A stretch of 64,000 nt of DNA, taken from contig NC_092567.1 of assembly GCF_037975245.1 (NCBI RefSeq), forward strand, positions 18,154,376-18,218,375, given 5' to 3'. Positions 34,087-47,700 of this stretch are shown in pieces (position 1 is the stretch's first letter; the number at the start of each line of letters is the position of its first letter). The notes below the pieces were generated by a model. The model worked only from the letters and a program-made list of their open reading frames with translations. It searched no databases and was not told the origin of the DNA. The position numbers were made by a program, and so were the translations under genes. Source of the stretch: Apostichopus japonicus (lineage: Eukaryota > Echinodermata > Holothuroidea > Aspidochirotida > Stichopodidae).

Positions 34087-36659
34087 ATTCCAAGAAATCA
34101 CTGTCTTTGTTACCAGTGTTTGCCAAGTGTAAGTTGGTTAGCTGTGCGGATATGGTGGTAATTAATTATTTGTTAGTTTGCTCAACTAACAAAGGTTTGG
34201 AAGTACTTCTCAGTAGGTTGTTGACATGGCCCTCAAATTTGGTGTCAGATACTGCAGAAGGTGAAATTGTGGGGAGGGGGAGGGACAGGCAGGAGGGGGG
34301 AGGGTTGAGCCATGATTCTGGTAAAAAAGTTGTATAGATTCATTAAGTTTATGCATTTTACTCATGTATATTGTGTTTGTAGCAAATATATATATTTATT
34401 TGACACTACTTGATCCACTACATAATCAGGTTTATAAAGGAGATATTAATTGGATACCAAATATCGTCACAAATGGATTTAATCAAAGGGACTTAAAACA
34501 GATCTTGTTTAATAAACCCAAATTGTCGATGGTTCGAATCCAATCCTTGCCAGAGGTATTTCTTTACTCTGTACAAGATTAATTCTGTCATACAACGGAA
34601 AGTTAGAAACATAGCCATATGGCACGATGTCAGTAGTTTGATTATGTCTTTATAATTTTTAGTTACTTGCATATTAATAGTCGAGATTCTTGTGAAATCT
34701 CAGTTTGCAAGGAAAAAAATTAAAAAATTGATATGAAAGAATGGACTGGTTTTGCCTTATCATTTTAGGCAAATAACATATTGCTGGTTTGACATCGACA
34801 ACAGTGATCATACTGTTAAGTTTACTCTTTAAGCCCTGTTCCTGCACCCCCCCCCCCCCCCCCCCCATCCGCAACAGGTGTTTTGTCATTGTGGCAGTTA
34901 TAGTGCTACAAAGTAAAATTGCTGATGGCTCATTTACACAACTGGTGGACTTGCAAGGGCCTTGCAAATCCAAACGGGTTTCAGTACAGCGGTACATGTA
35001 AACCGACCCTGATGTAGACTGAACATGTACAGATGTTTGATATTGATAGAATTTACATCGTGTCTCTCATCATGTATGGCCATCCTGTGGCACTAGATGT
35101 CTCTTAAAATCTTTCACATAGATTGGAAAATTTTCTCCTGGATTCTCGTTCTGGGCGTCTGGGAAATTGTGTAAGCTTTGATTTTTTTACAATCTGATAC
35201 ACAGACAAAGGGCAAATATAACAATAACTTTATGTATGTCCAAGTTGAATCTTTAAACAATACCTTCAATTTATTACAAACCATCAACCAATTAACGTTA
35301 TAATTCTTAGATTAAATATCAGGATTTCAACATACCAGGAACCTGAATTGCCTAGTCAGGGTTCACCTTCCACATGTCGACCACGTGTCAATAAAGTTGA
35401 GACTCAGTCCACTGAAATGAGTCAAAATTTCATAAATTGGGGGTCCGACGTCTCACAGGTCTTTTTGTGTCCCCTTTAACTGAAAATTTGAAAAATTACG
35501 TGATTTTTTTTTATTTTATTTTTTTAGTCTCCACTATTTCAAAGGAACCATTTTCTTGATTTCTTGGGCTGCATAAATTCTCTATATAATATAGATAAAT
35601 TATCCAAACTTGTTGCTCAAAGTTGCTGTATCTAGTCGTACCCGACTCGTAAATTCATCTCCTTACCCAACCGTATGTAACTTTTAACAGCTGGAAAAAA
35701 TATTTAACAAAGTAAAAAGAAAATAAACAACAGCTGGGTATATATGAGTTCAAACCATAGAAATTTGACATAGGATGAAAAACTTCAATTTGAATTAGAA
35801 AGTAAGTAAGTAAAAAAAAAAACTTTGTTCATTAGTAGAACCCTGTGATGAAAAATTCAGCCTAAAGTATTCTCAATTTAGACTGTCTGAGATGATTATT
35901 TGGATCCAGTCCTCTCTTAATATTTCATTTATTACGTATCACAAAAACAAAGAGGAATCAAATTTTACATGTCAAAATAAAATGGGACGTTTGCGTCTCA
36001 CTTATCTTCACACCTATAATTCCAACTGGCATCCCACACACAGTAAACCATACGCTAAAACCAATTAAATAACGTACACCCCATCAACATACAAGAAATA
36101 GGAGTATAAATGTTATCTTCGTAACACACAGCTGAAATTGTTCGCTCTTTCCGACTAAGTTCTGCCAGTACTCTCCTTTTAACTTACTAAACACACACAC
36201 ACTATGCAAAATATGAAAAGACATAGGATCCTTATATTTTTACTTGTGATTTTCTAATCGTGAAAAAATCACAAACGAAAATAATTCCTCCTTGAGGCCT
36301 ATGAACCCCCGCTTCTCACATCCCGATTTATTTTTTGGAGTGTGTTTTTAGGAATGGTGGGTTTGGACTGTGTGGATGTGTGGAAGCTTCCAAGTGTCGA
36401 GTTGCGACTTGATGGTACACAAGGTTTTTAAAGAGATCACATGTCCAAACATCATCATTCTCAACCGTAAAATACAGATACGTTTTGGGGCTTGCTTCTA
36501 CTACTTTTATAGCTATAACCGGTGGCCAGAAGTTATTATCAAATCTATCTAGCACACAATGACAACTTATAAAACCAAACTTACACCACCAAGCCACCTA
36601 TTCTTTTGACACATACCTATTTAACCAGTAATTGCAATACACAAATTATACACAATTGT

Positions 36660-36775
36660 GCAATATATACACATATATACAATATATATATATATATTAT
36701 ATATATACACATATATATATATATATACATATAAATATATATATACAATATATATATAATATACACATATGTGCA
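36660..36775. repeat. TA-rich dinucleotide repeat
   Basis: About 115 bases of imperfect (TA)n with ACATATA interruptions. Confidence 0.95.
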
Positions 36776-37772
36776 ATACACAAAAAAATTACAATATTCT
36801 ACCACAATGATCATTTGCACGGACCCATCCAAACTAATGTTATGATTAATGTTTAATTACACTGTTATTAATGAGATAATATATCATTCATGTTTGTTAG
36901 AGTACAAAACCTGCACCACTGAAACAATTGTAAACCAAAAGTAATAAATATATATTCTATTTATATGTGAAAACAAAAGTAAGAACTCATGTTGAACGTA
37001 AGGAAAAGGATTTCTGTTTTTGGTATCTCTGGGGCAGGGGCGAAGGAAAGGGGTTGAGCCAATTAAAAGGGGAGATAATGTTAGTGGAGTGAAGGGTGAG
37101 GAGGATGGTTAAAATCCGTGGGTAATGTCGTAAACGCCTTTTCTCATGATTCTCGAGCTCCTTTGTTACTATAGAGCAATCCAACTTTGAGAAATGGAAG
37201 AAAATATTCTCCACCTCAGGTAGGAACATGCATACAAATTATTTCCTCTCAGGGAAAGCCTCCAATTTTTTCAACTATTGTGTTTACCGATCTATGGTCC
37301 ATGGTTTCAAACGAGTTAACATAAACACAGCATGAAGAAGTGACGTGACGACATTCAAAATTTTGCAACAAATTTGGCTGATCTTTTCTAAACATATTGC
37401 TGAGAATAATTTTTTACCATAAAATGATCCAGTTATTGGAAAAATGGGAATGGAAAAGAAAAATTGGTGGGGGGGGGGTGGAGGGATTGGGAGGTGGCTG
37501 TGGTCAGGACAAAGCACCTTTTTGTGTTTGTTTACCTATCTCTTGTTAATATGTAAAACAGCTCATCGCAGCTGCGAAGCAATTGACGATCTGTTTTTGC
37601 ACCAAATCGATGTTAATTAGCAAAATAGTTACCTACATCCTGACCTACTGAATTGCACTTATATATGCGTTGTCATCAGTGCAAGTCAATAATTACAAAA
37701 CACCTGAAAATTTCAATCAATTTAAAACATCTAGGGGTGGGTGAATATCTATCATTGGTTGACATCTACATG

Positions 37773-38250
37773 TTGTTTTGAAATATATTACGTAGGGTTT
37801 GTGGAACAGGGACGAACTTGCTTTCATTTTTACAAAAGTTTATTTTTAACAGACATAACAAACTTGTTATTAGGTTAGATGGCAGAAACATACGTACAGT
37901 GTTACTAACACTCTATACTGTCCTCTCCAATCATGCTTCAAAGCACTCGTACTGACAGTATTAAAAGTTCCTACCCTATGTCTATTCTGATAGACTTGAA
38001 ACAGGATAATTCATACTGCTTGCTCACACTGTCAGTATGAGTCAATTGAAGCGTGACAAGAAAGGTGGTAAATAACAGGAGTGAACATTTTTTTTTATCC
38101 ACACATTGTTTTGAAATATATTACCTAAGTTTCGTGGAACGGGGACGAAACCAAACACAAAGAAAATTCGCTTTCATTCTTACATCAAGTTTTGTGTTTA
38201 ACAGACATAACCAACTTGTTATGAGGTTAGCTGGCAGAAAAATACGCACA
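37773..38250. repeat. Dispersed direct duplication (37773–37905 and 38107–38250)
   Basis: Both blocks read TTTTGAAATATATTAC, GTGGAAC.GGGACGAA, CGCTTTCATT-like and AACAGACATAAC.AACTTGTT, then GGTTAG.TGGCAGAAA. They are separated by about 200 bp containing the inverted words TACTGACAGTA and ACTGTCAGTA. Confidence 0.85.
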
Positions 38251-38553
38251 ATGCGATGTGAAATATTAATATAACATGCATCATGTCAATAGGAAAAGCT
38301 GCAGCAGATTCAAACTCTCCTGCAGCAAGGCTGAACCAATATCAAACAATCGAGAACATCTCTGCAAACCAGCGATGCCTATCTTGTGAACCTGCACAGC
38401 ACAAAATATATTACAATCTTCCACAGACTGGCTGGCGGGAAGCTGCAGCCCCCTCAGCATCCTATTTCGGACACGGTACCCTAAAGAAGTTTTTTGCACA
38501 AATACCTTCTAGCGGACATTCCTAGATTACGAGTAAATTATCTTTTAAAGGGG

Positions 38554-38723
38554 TTATTCAAATTTCTTCCTGAGGTATTGTTTAAACACTGCCGGTAATA
38601 TAGACAACACGGCCAGAATTGCCAGAACGATGACGGAGGTCCACGAAACCGCGTCGCCGGTGTGGGTCAGCTGGTAAAGAGTGGTACCGGCCTGGATTGC
38701 CACAAAAGACGGAGGCGCCACAC
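38554..38723 (-). CDS. tmem41b: tmem41b exon 7 (terminal)
   Basis: Encodes residues 239–294 and a TAA stop at 38554–38556. Acceptor TTATGTAG. Contains APPSFVAIQAGTTLYQLT, the last membrane helix and the KKFE C-terminus. It is not visible as a long open frame and was found from splice sites and conservation. Confidence 0.93.
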
Positions 38724-41700
38724 CTACATAATATGAAAGGTAAGTAGGACATTTGGCTAGCGGAACATATATATTATATCTATATATATATATATATCTA
38801 TATATATATATATATATATATATAATTGAAATTGTAGTGAGTTGGCAAATCGAGAACAGTGGAAAAACTTCCAGCCTCCACCGGGAATCGAACCCTCCCG
38901 CTTTATGCGAACACCCTAATCACTAGGCTATGGACGCTGATTGTATGTCCAGAGGTTCAAAACCGGTAAGGAAGGTCGTAATTCCACTGTAGGCATTTGT
39001 CACCAGTATCGAACAATACTAGTTCTGTTTTCCTTGCATGATAAGATCCTTATTTGGTGACAATAATCTTGGTCTGCTTAAAATATCAGAAAAAGTTCCA
39101 CTTTTTGTTACATAGTATATTCATTTTGTTTTTGTTGTTTTCCCGGTGAAGTCTCGACTACATCATTCTAATACAACTTCCATGAAACCATACTTGAGTA
39201 TCACCTCTAAAGTGATGTTACAGCTGTTTAAGCTCTTCTGCAGATATATGCAAACGTCGCGATAATTTAGGAGTCGCTGGGGGTCATGGGTCATGTAATG
39301 TTGACAACAAAAACCAAAAAAGGTTCTAAAATATTAAAGAGAGAAAAACATATTCTTACCCAGGAATGTTCCCAAGAAAAACGGCCACAGTGGTACCTGG
39401 AGTACCGGGGAGGTGATGTTGATGAACCAATTGGGAAGGAACGGAGTTATCCGTAAAAAGATGATGTAATTTAAGAGGTGTTCCCGATGCCGAGCAATCT
39501 GAACAGTGGATAAAAAAGTAAAAGGTTTAACCTTTGGAAAAATAGAGCCCATGTTTCCATTTATGAGCTGTTAGATTATTTAGAGCTTAACATTTAAATT
39601 GATGAAACCTCCTCACATACGACTGGAGTGCATTTCCTCCTTCTGAGACTTCACGATAGATATTAAAACAGTGTTGTTGAAACCAACACAATTGTCAATG
39701 TGCAGTTTGTTGATCACAACCAACAGCGGCAAGAATAAAAAAAAAAGTGTTTTCTTAGAAAACACTTTCAGTCGCTCCATTTCTGACTACTCCTGACATG
39801 TAAAACTTGCATACTTTGAAAATTCAAAGTCTATATATTAAAAAAAATATATATATGAATTTAAATGTAAAAAATTTAAATTTAATAAAATAAAAATAAT
39901 GAATTAAAAAAAAATGTTTTTTCTTCCTCACCCCCAATCCCCTCCCCTCCCTCCTTACCGATCCCACCACATACCCCAACTTCTCCCCTTACTATTATCT
40001 ACTACAAAGAAGGTTGAACCATAGAATATGTTCTTAAGTTGACGTGGTTAATGCCCGGGCCAGTCTTTGAATTCGAAGGCAAATGACACTTAATGCTGCT
40101 TCAAAAGACATGTTGTTGGTTTATGACTGATGCCGTGTAAATGTCGTCTTCGAGTCTCGACAAATGAACGAAAAACCTGAATGCTATTTTAACCGGTGCG
40201 TAGATACAGGTTCTTGTCAGATGGGGTCAATATGCTATATAACCGGTGCATACAAACATGTCCTTGTCAGATGCGGTCAATATGCTATATAACCGGTGCA
40301 TAGTAACATGTCCTTGTCAGATGCGGTCAATATGCTATATAACCGGTGCATAGACACATGTCCTTGTCAGATGCGGTCAATATGCTATATAACCGGTGTG
40401 CAGAAACAAGGCCTTGTCAGCTGGGTCACTATGCTATATAACCGGGGCACAGTAACATGTCCTTGTCAGATGCGGTCAATATGCTATATAACCGGTGCAT
40501 AGACACATGTCCTTGTCAGATGCGGTCAATATGCTATATAACCGGTGCATAGTAACATGTCCTTGTCAGATGCGGTCAACATGCTATATAACCGGTGCAT
40601 AGTAACATGTCTTTGTCAGATGCTGTCAATATGCTACATAACCGGTGCATAGAAACATGTCCTTGTCACATGCTGTCAATATGCTATATAACCGGTGCAT
40701 AGACACATGTCCTTGTCAGATGCGGTCAATATGCTATATAACCGGTGCATAGACACATGTCCTTGTCAGATGCGGTCAATATGCTATATAACCGGTGCAT
40801 AGTAACATGTCCTTGTCAGATGCGGTCAACATGCTATATAACCGGTGCATAGTAACATGTCCTTGTCAGATGCTGTCAATATGCTACATAACCGGTGCAT
40901 AGAAACAAGTCCTTGTCACATGCTGTCAATATGCTATATAACCGGTGCATAGACACGTCCTTGTCAGATGCGGTCAATATGCTATATAACCGGTGCATAG
41001 TAACATGTCCTTGTCAGATGCAGTCAATATGCTATATAACCGGTGCATAGTAACATGTCCTAGTCAGATGCGGTCAATATGCTATATAACCGGTGCGTAG
41101 AAACATGTCCTAGTCAGATGCGGTCAATATGCTATATAACCGGTGCGTAGACACATGTCCTTGTCAGATGCTGTCAATATGCTATATAACCGGTGCAGGC
41201 TTATATAAAGATACTCGTAGCTTTGTACTGTTGTATGACTTTGAAACAAGTGAAAGGAGGAGGGAGAAACTGACAGGGAAACGTTAGACGATGGAAAAGA
41301 GCGAATGAAATTAACCCCTTCTCTGCCACTTTCTGGGTTATATTGATTGACTGAGGTTTGACCCCCCTCACCCCCCCCCCCCCCCCTGGTAAGCTCAGTT
41401 AGTAGAGCGCTGGTCTTGTAACCCTGAGGAAACTGGTTCCAATCCCTTTCTAACCATGAATTTTGTTTGCTCTGTTTCGTTCATTTTGAGATGGGTTGGT
41501 CTTGTGTTGTTTCTCAGTCATTGCAGTACCTCTCCATACACAGCTTAGTATGTGCCTTGTATATGAACGTCACATGTTATCACCCCCAGACATCGATAAA
41601 ATTCACTTACAGCACCGGACCATTTTTCTACCCTCTCGGGGATGTACTTCTTAACCAGCTTGACCCCGACAAGGTGTGACAGAAGATAACAATTAGAAGC

Positions 41701-44700
41701 GCCGGCGGCGGAACACTGAAACCAGACAGACAAAGTAATCAATTGTTGTTATAGCAAGTAAAATCTCCCACAGTGCATTATTCACCAAAAAAAAAAAGTT
41801 TAATTCATCAATTCAAATCGATAACATATTTATATACTACTCAAATTTTTTAAGGACAACTCTTCTAGATTATTCCCTTGAATGAAGACAAAAAAAAAAT
41901 AATTAAACGGTTGAATCCATTCTTGAAAATGGTTACACGCACTGTGACACATTCACAATTTTCAACTTCTCCCAACAATGTTTGAAAGAAAAGTTGGTGA
42001 GGCAACAGGGATTGGTTTGAGAATCTAGGATTGGAAATTGACCAAACTTGACAAAGAAGATGCTAATAAATAAATCAGCCCACAGAGGCCTTGTACAATA
42101 TGAATAATATACTCTGTGCTAGTATATTTATCTCTGTACAGGAGGTGGGTGACATTATATATAAGATATAAAATATAATATGATATAAGAATCTTTATTG
42201 ACCATAAAATGAATTGGCAATCACTCCATCTCAGTAAACAGATTATAAAACAGTCATAAATACATCGAAAAAACATAAAAATCTCATTACTAAAACAAAA
42301 AAATTAAGACAACGTCCATGTTCTGACACATAAAATTGGCCTATTTCCTACAGAATTCATTGGCAAGATTGAGAATATGCCCTTGGCAAAAAATAACGCC
42401 TGTTGTCTCTCATTTCGGCATCTCATGACAATGGGTCTGCCCGCCGTTCGATTGCTGTAATCTACACGACGCCCCAGAGGATGTTGGGATGATATGATTA
42501 ACTTACATTGCAGGCACACCGCAATGCTGCCTGAAATCCTCATTGAGAATGTTCTGATGATGACAGACGATGTTACACTTATCTCTACAGCAAACAATAT
42601 TCCACACTATCAGTTAAAAAAGGCAAAGACCCAAAAAAAACACACATCTCGAGAAACATCTTCTCCCTAACCCTAGATATGGTTGATTGACTGTAACCAA
42701 GAAACCAACTATGAAAAGTTTAAACTGAATGCTTCCCTCACTTCAGGAAGTGAATCACAATAGGATCTGTGACATAATAAATAATCGCAGGTGATCTTCA
42801 AAGACGATACATTCCTCCTTAATCTTCTTGTTAATTAATTAAATGATGTTGATTAATTGATGTGGGTCCAATACCGAAAGACCTTTCAAGTTAACTCCGT
42901 GTAGGATAGAATCGAATATAGACAGTCCTGATACGGATGATATTATTACGCATACTCACTAAACAGACGAGGAATAACGCCAACGGAAAACGAAATAAGA
43001 ACCCTGAGAGGATGCTAAGTGATATAGAACCAGGAATGGCAAACGTTTGTAGACTGAGGATCAAAAGGTTAAGGAAAATGAAATACAACAATTGACACAC
43101 TGTATTTAATAGCCTGCATTAAAGAAATCACTGGGACCTAGATTTTATTCCAGGTCAAATGTTAATGTTCTTTCTTCGTTGCTATTATTACCCTTTCATT
43201 GTGACCTTGCTGGCCTGGTCTGTGAGATTTATACTGGTGAAGAATAAAGTACATCTTCAATTAAATAAGTGTTTGTCCATTTAATTGTTTGTGTGTTTTT
43301 GTATTATTGCTGGCTAAAGTCGTAAGTGTTCATTAAACTTACTCGTATCTGCAACGGAAGACAAAATTCACGTTATATAAAAATAAACTACATAAACTGA
43401 GACCTATTGCTGCTATAAACAGCTATATGAAAATCGAATATAATTATTATTATTACATATGCAAACTGCACTGATAGACACTGTAGTTGGAGGTGCTTAA
43501 ATGTCAACATTTTAATATCTTTGTTGGAGTGCTAGTTTAATATCTACAGCCTACATGAATATCCACAATTGAGCTTTAACTTATAGTACAGACTAGACTG
43601 CCAAAAAGGTTCTACAATGGAATAATGACAGTATATTCATCCTACCTACCTTCCTTCTCTGAAACATGATTTAGTTTGTTCACAAACCTTTTTGGTAAAA
43701 ACAAGATATTATTTCAATAAATTTCTCAATGGGTAAAACACCGTATGCTAATCGCCTAATTGAGCAAAACCACCTACAAGTTGAAGAGACAAGCAAAATA
43801 CCAAACTATAGTAAAATAAATATAACAGATTTTTCCTGTACTTTCATTCCTACTGTATACTTTACAAGTTTTATGAATGAGGTGTAAATCGTCTTCATAT
43901 TTAAAGCCAACCGACCACAGAAGACATTTTACTTTTTTAAATCAAAGGATACAAGATATAGGTACAAAAGAATCCTGCCATGACCTGGTAGTAATATTTA
44001 TCGTTATAACGTGAAAGAACTTTTCCTAAGGCCTTGGCATCGTCCAAGTCTCTCGGAAGTTTGATGTGCTGTTTTTCATCTCTGCAAGAAGGGTAAACAA
44101 GAAAGAAAGAATAAAATACATTAGATAAACTGTCAGAAAAATGACGGGACTAAATGCTGTTTTTGTGGTTAAACGAATTACGTACAAGACAGCAATGCGA
44201 AATCTCAATACTACCGAGCTGTTCTTGTCAAATTTGATGAGCAGTGTATCACTCTATAGGACCAGGAATTACTGTAGCCGAATTTAAATCTTTGTACTGA
44301 CTTTAATATATAATCTGGTGGAACATTTATCCTTCAACGAAGGAAAAGCAGAAGACATCTTTTTTATTTTGTCCATCAAGATCACCATCATGGAACAACA
44401 GAATTAGGCATAACTTCAAAGGTAAAACAAATCAAAATATCATAAACATGTTACATTAAATTTGTTGAAGATCGACTTTTCCATACTGGACATATAAGGA
44501 GCTTAAAGGAGACGCAAGCCCCCAACCACCATCAGGACAGAGACCTGTGTGAAGAACAACTCCTCCACACAGCCTAAGAAAAATCTTGCTCCAGTTGGAA
44601 ATATACAGTAGTTCTAGTTTAAACGTTGTATACTGGGAGCTGTCATTTCATAAAGTAGTAACGTCATAGTGCCACTAGTACCCCTAAGCCCTTTACTTTT

Positions 44701-47700
44701 TCTTTGCTCTTTGTTTCAATATTTTTCAAGGTAAGCTGTTTTAAACAGTATTGACACTTAAATTGAATGCCTTCATTAGGTTAATTCCAGACTGAGCTCT
44801 TGAATATCTTAGATCTCAAAAAATTTGCAGAATGATGGAAGCTACAATCTGATGTATAATATACAGTATCATATATCTAGATAATATATCATATAGCCAA
44901 GTGGGGTAAAAAAAAAACAATTTACCTTAAGTTTGCTCTAAAAATTGATGAGTAAGAGGTATTGTTTCGGTTCCAATGTTCAAGTGTGTGGAGTGGGATT
45001 CTCTTAAAGAGAATCTAACAAAAATAACTTTTTTGTAAATGGAAAGTGTCGTTTTTTGCGAAAAATGTTGTTTTTTTTTACCCCCAAAATTTGCTTAATT
45101 CGGGGTAAAAAAAACAATGCCGGGGTAAAAAATAACAATGCTAGAAAACAGCTATTTCTTCATGAATGTATCTTAAAATCATGTTTACATATAATTACAT
45201 CTAAGTATGAGCTACTACCTTGACATGAAAAAGGAAAAAAATTGTGAAATTGTCTTTAATTCGAAATTATGAATGGCTCGTGTCATATGTCATGCTCAGC
45301 CATATTCATACTGTACAGTGTGTATATGATGCTACACAAATGTGGTGTAATATAGTAGAAACATTAGAGTTGAGCCAATTTCAGTTACTTCTGCCCAATT
45401 ATTTAACATTTTTGACACATGACAGACATGAAGCTATTTGCCTAACGTCTAAAATCAACATTATAGAAAAATTTATCCATTCGGCAAAATAGGGAGTACA
45501 TTGGAGCCGGAAAGTACTTGTTTTTTTTTACCCCATTCGCATCATTTTTTGGGGGTAAAAAAAAAACAAGGCCCCCCATGAAGCGTGAATGAAGTTGGAG
45601 TAATTCTACCATGGGGGAGTGTAATATCACTAACTGCTATGCTGTAAATGCTGAAATAATCTCCACATCATATAAGCTGGGTATGCAGGAGAAAGTTTTG
45701 GATATGTGATACAAACTTCAAATTTTGCTAGTTTAGCATTCACTTGATTCGATGAAGAGATGGTTGGCAGCGAAGTGACATAGAGTTCCAGAAATTATAT
45801 AATAATAAGCTAGACATATAAGACTATCACCCAAAATAAATTATAACTTTGGCTAAATATTCCCCTTCTATAAAAAGGGGTTGTTTTTTCTTACCCCAAC
45901 TACCCCCTTGTTTTTTTCTACCCCAACTGACTATACATAATATAAATATTCATATAATGTATAATATATCTAGATAATATATACATCATATATATAATAT
46001 AATACATATATAATATATGTATACTATAATCAATCATATATCTAGATAATAAATCATATACATATATATATATAATATAATACATAAATATAATATATGT
46101 ATAATAAATCTAGATTTAAACTAAGCATTAAAAACAGGTATATATCTTACTCTTCTAACTCTGGAAAACTGTAATATACAAAGAGCATGACACACAAAGC
46201 TGATAGAAAAATGACTGCCACATAGATGAGGGACTTTGTCGTCTCTCCCGATTTGGTGGTGGCAGAGTCTGATGATGCTGATTGCACTTCCCCTGAACAT
46301 AAAAGCGAGACCAGAATCTCAAAATCAAATTAATGTGGCTCACATGTCAAAAATATAAATAGGAGTGAACATTGTCGTGGCAGGAGGTAATGTTACATGT
46401 GAGATATGAAGGGGGTGGGGGAGGGGTAAGGGGATACTAACACAGAGCCAGCATAGCCACACATAAACTCTCTTTGGACTTAAAAGATAACAAAAAAAAA
46501 CTGTCTATCTGATTCATGCTCCACAGCCATAGAGCCAATGTACAATGGCCAAGAAACTCCTTTTCAGAGATTGTTTCAATCAATATTACTGCATCATATT
46601 CTTGTGTTTAACTGCTCATTAAGTACAGGCACACGGCCATTGGAGCCTGACAGGAAATTTCCTGCATACAGTATTTCATAAGAAAATTCAATATTTATGC
46701 ACAGCTTACTGCAATTAAATCTTGCTCATGCTCCACCAAAACAGAGCTGACATAGCCCCAAAAGAAATCCTTTCAGAATTTTCAAGAAACACTGACCCAC
46801 TTAGAAATTCTGATATTTATACACCACATGAACCACAGCCATGGAACCCAACAAAGCCACACAGGAAAAGTCTTCTGATTAAAACCTTTTCTTCAATAGG
46901 TACAGTACTCATGTAGCCTACTAAATTCTTGTGTGTATAAATTGTGCATCCATTGACACTGTAACTGGCTATGACCCAGAGACCGTTACAGGGTATTCTG
47001 CAGTGAATCCTAAGAATGATCTGACCCACATATTTAATTACTTTTTGAATATATGCTGGTCTGCATCAGTGATAGGGTTTTGCCTGGGAGTTGCTTTCAA
47101 GTTTTAACCTTCTACAACATGATAAAAAAAATATAATAGTAATATTATAAGTAAATGTAATGAATACCTGGCAAAAGCTTACTAGATACTAGAAAATGAA
47201 GGAAATGCCTGATGCCATTTGAAATATATCCCTGCATAAATGGAAAACTTTCAATCCTGTGGCCTTAGTCTTGTGCAGACCCCCAAAAATAACATCTTTA
47301 TTCTTAGGCCTTTGCAGTTGCAATATTATAGGTCGACTAGAGAGGAAAGTTTAAACAATATTGAAACATAATAATCAATACGTTGCATATGTTGGGATTG
47401 GCTTAATTTTACTTGTGCCTCTGCTTTGGGTACACAATTTGTTGCATTTAACTTTTACAGTAACAGGCCTTGATGTGTTGTAAACGACGGATTGGCATAA
47501 CGATGTCTATATGGAAGGACTAGTTCCACGACAGTACGAATTCCTTACGCATAGTTGGCCACAGGTAACTGTCGCTTCCACAACGTTGTAGCCTAGGCTA
47601 TACATTACGGAAAACTATTGTTAGACACAAAAAGATGTCACTGTACCTTTAGAGTTGCTCTCCGATTGTACAGTGGACCCATCTTCTTCTTTATATTCTT

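Larger units (their letters stand above)
31167..38553. other. Gene-free spacer between convergent genes
   Basis: No convincing exon on either strand. Part must be 3' UTR of the Death–SEFIR gene at its left end. The centre (about 31,900–32,800) is strongly AT-rich. It holds three small duplications, TA-rich runs (36,660–36,775), a C-run of about 20 bases near 34,847 and several poly-G tracts. Open frames up to about 107 codons have no recognisable domain. Confidence 0.55.

Noticed and set aside
38281-38525. Open frames on both strands just downstream of tmem41b
   Set aside because: No splice context or recognisable domain; both strands equally open; most likely 3' UTR.
40191-41197. CRISPR array
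   Set aside because: Units are contiguous 50-bp repeats with no unique spacers, in an animal intron.
41386-41460. Functional tRNA-Thr gene
   Set aside because: The D-arm and box B look good, but the anticodon and acceptor stems do not pair.
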